Positions 62,247-64,000 of a stretch of DNA of 64,000 nucleotides are shown here, piece after piece. How positions within the stretch are numbered: the first letter of the stretch is position 1; each line of letters begins with the position of its first letter. The notes under the pieces are model-generated. The model was not told the DNA's origin and ran no database searches. It was given only the letters and a program-made list of their open reading frames with translations. Origin of the DNA: Pseudomonas sp. CFBP 13711 (GTDB taxonomy: Bacteria > Pseudomonadota > Gammaproteobacteria > Pseudomonadales > Pseudomonadaceae); contig NZ_JACYVI010000003.1 in the NCBI RefSeq assembly GCF_014842265.1, forward strand, positions 392,243 to 456,242, written 5' to 3'. Both the position numbers and the translations under genes were made by a program.

Positions 62247-63610
62247 CCCTGCGCGCGACCCTGGCGTTTTCGGTGGTGGCCATGCTCGCCGTCGCCAGCG
62301 CCGGCATGTACCTCTACGAGACCATGAAGGGCGCGGTCATGACCCGCAGCGACCATGCGGTGCTGGCGCGGCTGGACCACTTTCGCAAACTGCTGCAGTA
62401 CGACCTGACCCTGACCACGCTGCAAAGCAGCCCGCAGCTTTTCGAGAACATGCTCGACAGCGAGGACGACATTTTCATCATCGCCGAGCCGGGCAAGCCG
62501 GCGGTGATCATGGTCAATCCGCTGCACGCGCCGCTGCCGGAGATGCCGGTGGTGCAGGCCAACAGGCCGCTGAGCGTGGCCGACATGCGTAGCGGCATGC
62601 TGGACTCAGGGGTGCCGATGCGCGCGGCTACGGTTGAAGCCGTGTCCCGCGGCAAGACTGTGCATCTGACGGCGGCGCACATCGCGGTCAAGGAAATGGC
62701 CACCCTGGCGGGCTTCCGTAACCGCATCCTGTTCGCCGTGGCGCTGGCCTTCGTGCTCACGGCGGTGCTCGGTTATGTGTTGCTACGCCGAGGGCTGCGG
62801 CCGCTGCGCAGGATGGCCAGCCACGCTGCGGCCATTACTCCGGCGCAGCTGGACAGCCGCATGGACAACCGCGACACGCCGGTCGAGCTGCAGCAACTGG
62901 GCGAGGCGTACAACGCGATGCTCGACCGGCTTGCCGATGGCTATCAGCGGCTGACTCAGTTTTCCGCCGACCTGGCCCATGAAATCCGCACGCCAGTAGG
63001 TTCGCTGATGGGGCATTGCCAGGTGGCGCTGCGGCAACCGCGCACAGAGGATGAATACCAGGCGCTGCTGGCCTCGAATCTGGAGGAGCTGGAACGCATC
63101 TCGCGGATGGTGGAAAGCATCCTGTTCCTCGCGCGCGCCGATGAAGCGCAAGCCGCGCTCAATCGCCAGACGCTGGACCTGGCGGACGAGATGCAACGGG
63201 TTACGGGCTATTTCGAAGGGCTGGCGGAAGAACGGGACATCGCCCTGCACACCGAAGGCGACGCTCGGATTGAGGCTGATCCCCTGTTGCTGCGCAGGGC
63301 GCTGAGTAATCTGGTGGCGAACGCGATTCGCTACGCCGATGAAGGCAGCGTCATCGATGTTCGTGTGGTTGAAAGTGCCAGGCACTGCCGCATCGAAGTG
63401 GAGAACCAGGGCCCGACGCTGGACGACGCGACCCTGGGCAAACTGTTCGACCGCTTCTACCGCGGCGATGCCTCACGCCACCAGAGCTCCGACTCCAACG
63501 GACTGGGCCTGGCGATCGTCGCCGCGATCATGCAGCTGCATGGCGGCGAAGTGACGGTCAACCAACCGACATCGGGGCGGATCTGTTTCGGGCTGGTGTT
63601 TCCACGATAG
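62219..63610 (+). CDS. Heavy-metal-type sensor histidine kinase (CusS/CopS-like)
   Basis: A 463-residue membrane kinase. Two helices at about residues 14-36 and 168-190 bracket a periplasmic domain of about 130 residues. HAMP and dimerisation segments follow, with His254 in [16 protein letters not shown]. The ATPase domain has N box [14 protein letters not shown] and G box [14 protein letters not shown]. The arrangement ([20 protein letters not shown]) is typical for metal-sensing kinases. The periplasmic His/Met metal sites of CusS were not confirmed. The ATG at 62219 lies inside the regulator gene. Confidence 0.94.
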   Translation: MRARRQPSLTLRATLAFSVVAMLAVASAGMYLYETMKGAVMTRSDHAVLARLDHFRKLLQYDLTLTTLQSSPQLFENMLDSEDDIFIIAEPGKPAVIMVNPLHAPLPEMPVVQANRPLSVADMRSGMLDSGVPMRAATVEAVSRGKTVHLTAAHIAVKEMATLAGFRNRILFAVALAFVLTAVLGYVLLRRGLRPLRRMASHAAAITPAQLDSRMDNRDTPVELQQLGEAYNAMLDRLADGYQRLTQFSADLAHEIRTPVGSLMGHCQVALRQPRTEDEYQALLASNLEELERISRMVESILFLARADEAQAALNRQTLDLADEMQRVTGYFEGLAEERDIALHTEGDARIEADPLLLRRALSNLVANAIRYADEGSVIDVRVVESARHCRIEVENQGPTLDDATLGKLFDRFYRGDASRHQSSDSNGLGLAIVAAIMQLHGGEVTVNQPTSGRICFGLVFPR

Positions 63611-63639
63611 CGCGCAGCGCAGACTGTCACCTGCCGGCA

Positions 63640-64000
63640 GATGAACTGTAGGAGTGAGCTTGCTCACGAAGAGGCCGATACATCCGCTGGATCTTCAGCG
63701 GTTGGAATTAAATCTTCGCGAGCAAGCTCGCTCCCACCGGATCGGTGATCGACTCGGGATCTTGGTCATGCTGCGGGACCTGTGGGAGTGAGCTTGCTCA
63801 CGAAGAGGCCGGTACATCCGCTGGATCTTCAGCGGTTGGAATTAAGCCTTCGCGAGCAAGCTCGCTCCCACGGGATCGGTGATCGACTCGGGATTTTGGT
63901 CACGCTGCGGGACCTTTAGGAGTGAGCTTGCTCACGAAGAGGCCGGGACAGTCAGCCACTTTCTCTCGGGAATGACGGTCAGCCTTCGCGAGCAAGCTCG
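63640..64000. repeat. Tandem BIME array, period 134 bp, about 2.7 units, cut by window edge
   Basis: The core GGAGTGAGCTTGCTCACGAA begins at 63651, 63785 and 63919, exactly 134 bases apart. The spacer words CATCCGCTGGATCTTCAGCG and GATCGGTGATCGACTCGGGA also recur, each unit ending with the inverted core GCGAGCAAGCTCGCTCCCAC. It starts 40 bases after the kinase stop codon. Confidence 0.94.

Overview
The window is chromosomal DNA of a Pseudomonas species, probably from the fluorescens/syringae side of the genus. Three things point there. Genes are GC-rich and tightly packed. Intergenic regions are full of two classic Pseudomonas REP families, one with cores like GTGGGACCGGCTTCAGCCGG and one with cores like GTGGGAGCGAGCTTGCTCGC. 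The gene content is also typical: quinoprotein glucose dehydrogenase, eat-eutBC, DUF2790 proteins and many LysR regulators. No rRNA, tRNA, CRISPR array, transposase or integrase was recognised.

Layout. 0-7.7 kb: GNAT acetyltransferase, EamA exporter, amidase, YghU-type glutathione transferase, aldo/keto reductase with divergent LysR gene, and a DUF2790 protein. 8.1-12 kb: a three-gene periplasmic molybdenum hydroxylase (2Fe-2S subunit, Tat-exported Mo subunit, triheme cytochrome c). 12-18.4 kb: NTF2-like protein, Nudix hydrolase, gcd, a secreted unknown and a sorbosone-dehydrogenase-like lipoprotein. 18.7-26 kb: GAF histidine kinase, creatininase-family enzyme, glyoxalase-like protein, LysR/EamA pair, and an unusual DapB-like protein divergent from a LysR gene. 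26-36 kb: beta-hydroxyacid dehydrogenase, GntR regulator with allophanate hydrolase, dienelactone hydrolase, short-type ArgC and a CoA transferase. 36-41.4 kb: ethanolamine use (eat, eutB, eutC) with a divergent AraC regulator. 41.7-46.7 kb: SF1 helicase, two small secreted proteins and a two-component system. 47.5-51.6 kb: AtuA-like pair, CitMHS transporter and LysR regulator.

The most striking region is 51.6-53.4 kb, an A/T-richer islet encoding an orphan T6SS Hcp, a stand-alone protein resembling the polymorphic toxin type 44 domain, and a small membrane-anchored probable immunity protein. It lies directly after an intact LysR gene and directly before a second, diverged copy of the last ~95 codons of that LysR gene. 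This suggests that the cassette arrived with a replacement 3' end and displaced the native one.

Next comes a Fur-box-preceded EfeUOB ferrous iron uptake operon with a second, cupredoxin-less EfeO-like protein (53.6-57.9 kb). The window ends with a Tat-exported molybdopterin oxidoreductase plus cytochrome b, a secreted unknown, and a heavy-metal-type two-component system with a mirrored pair of 16-bp boxes upstream.

Many intergenic regions are arrays of paired REPs. Three of them have a period of 134 bp or twice that. A second, longer dispersed element occurs four times and carries a variable-number short tandem repeat at one end.
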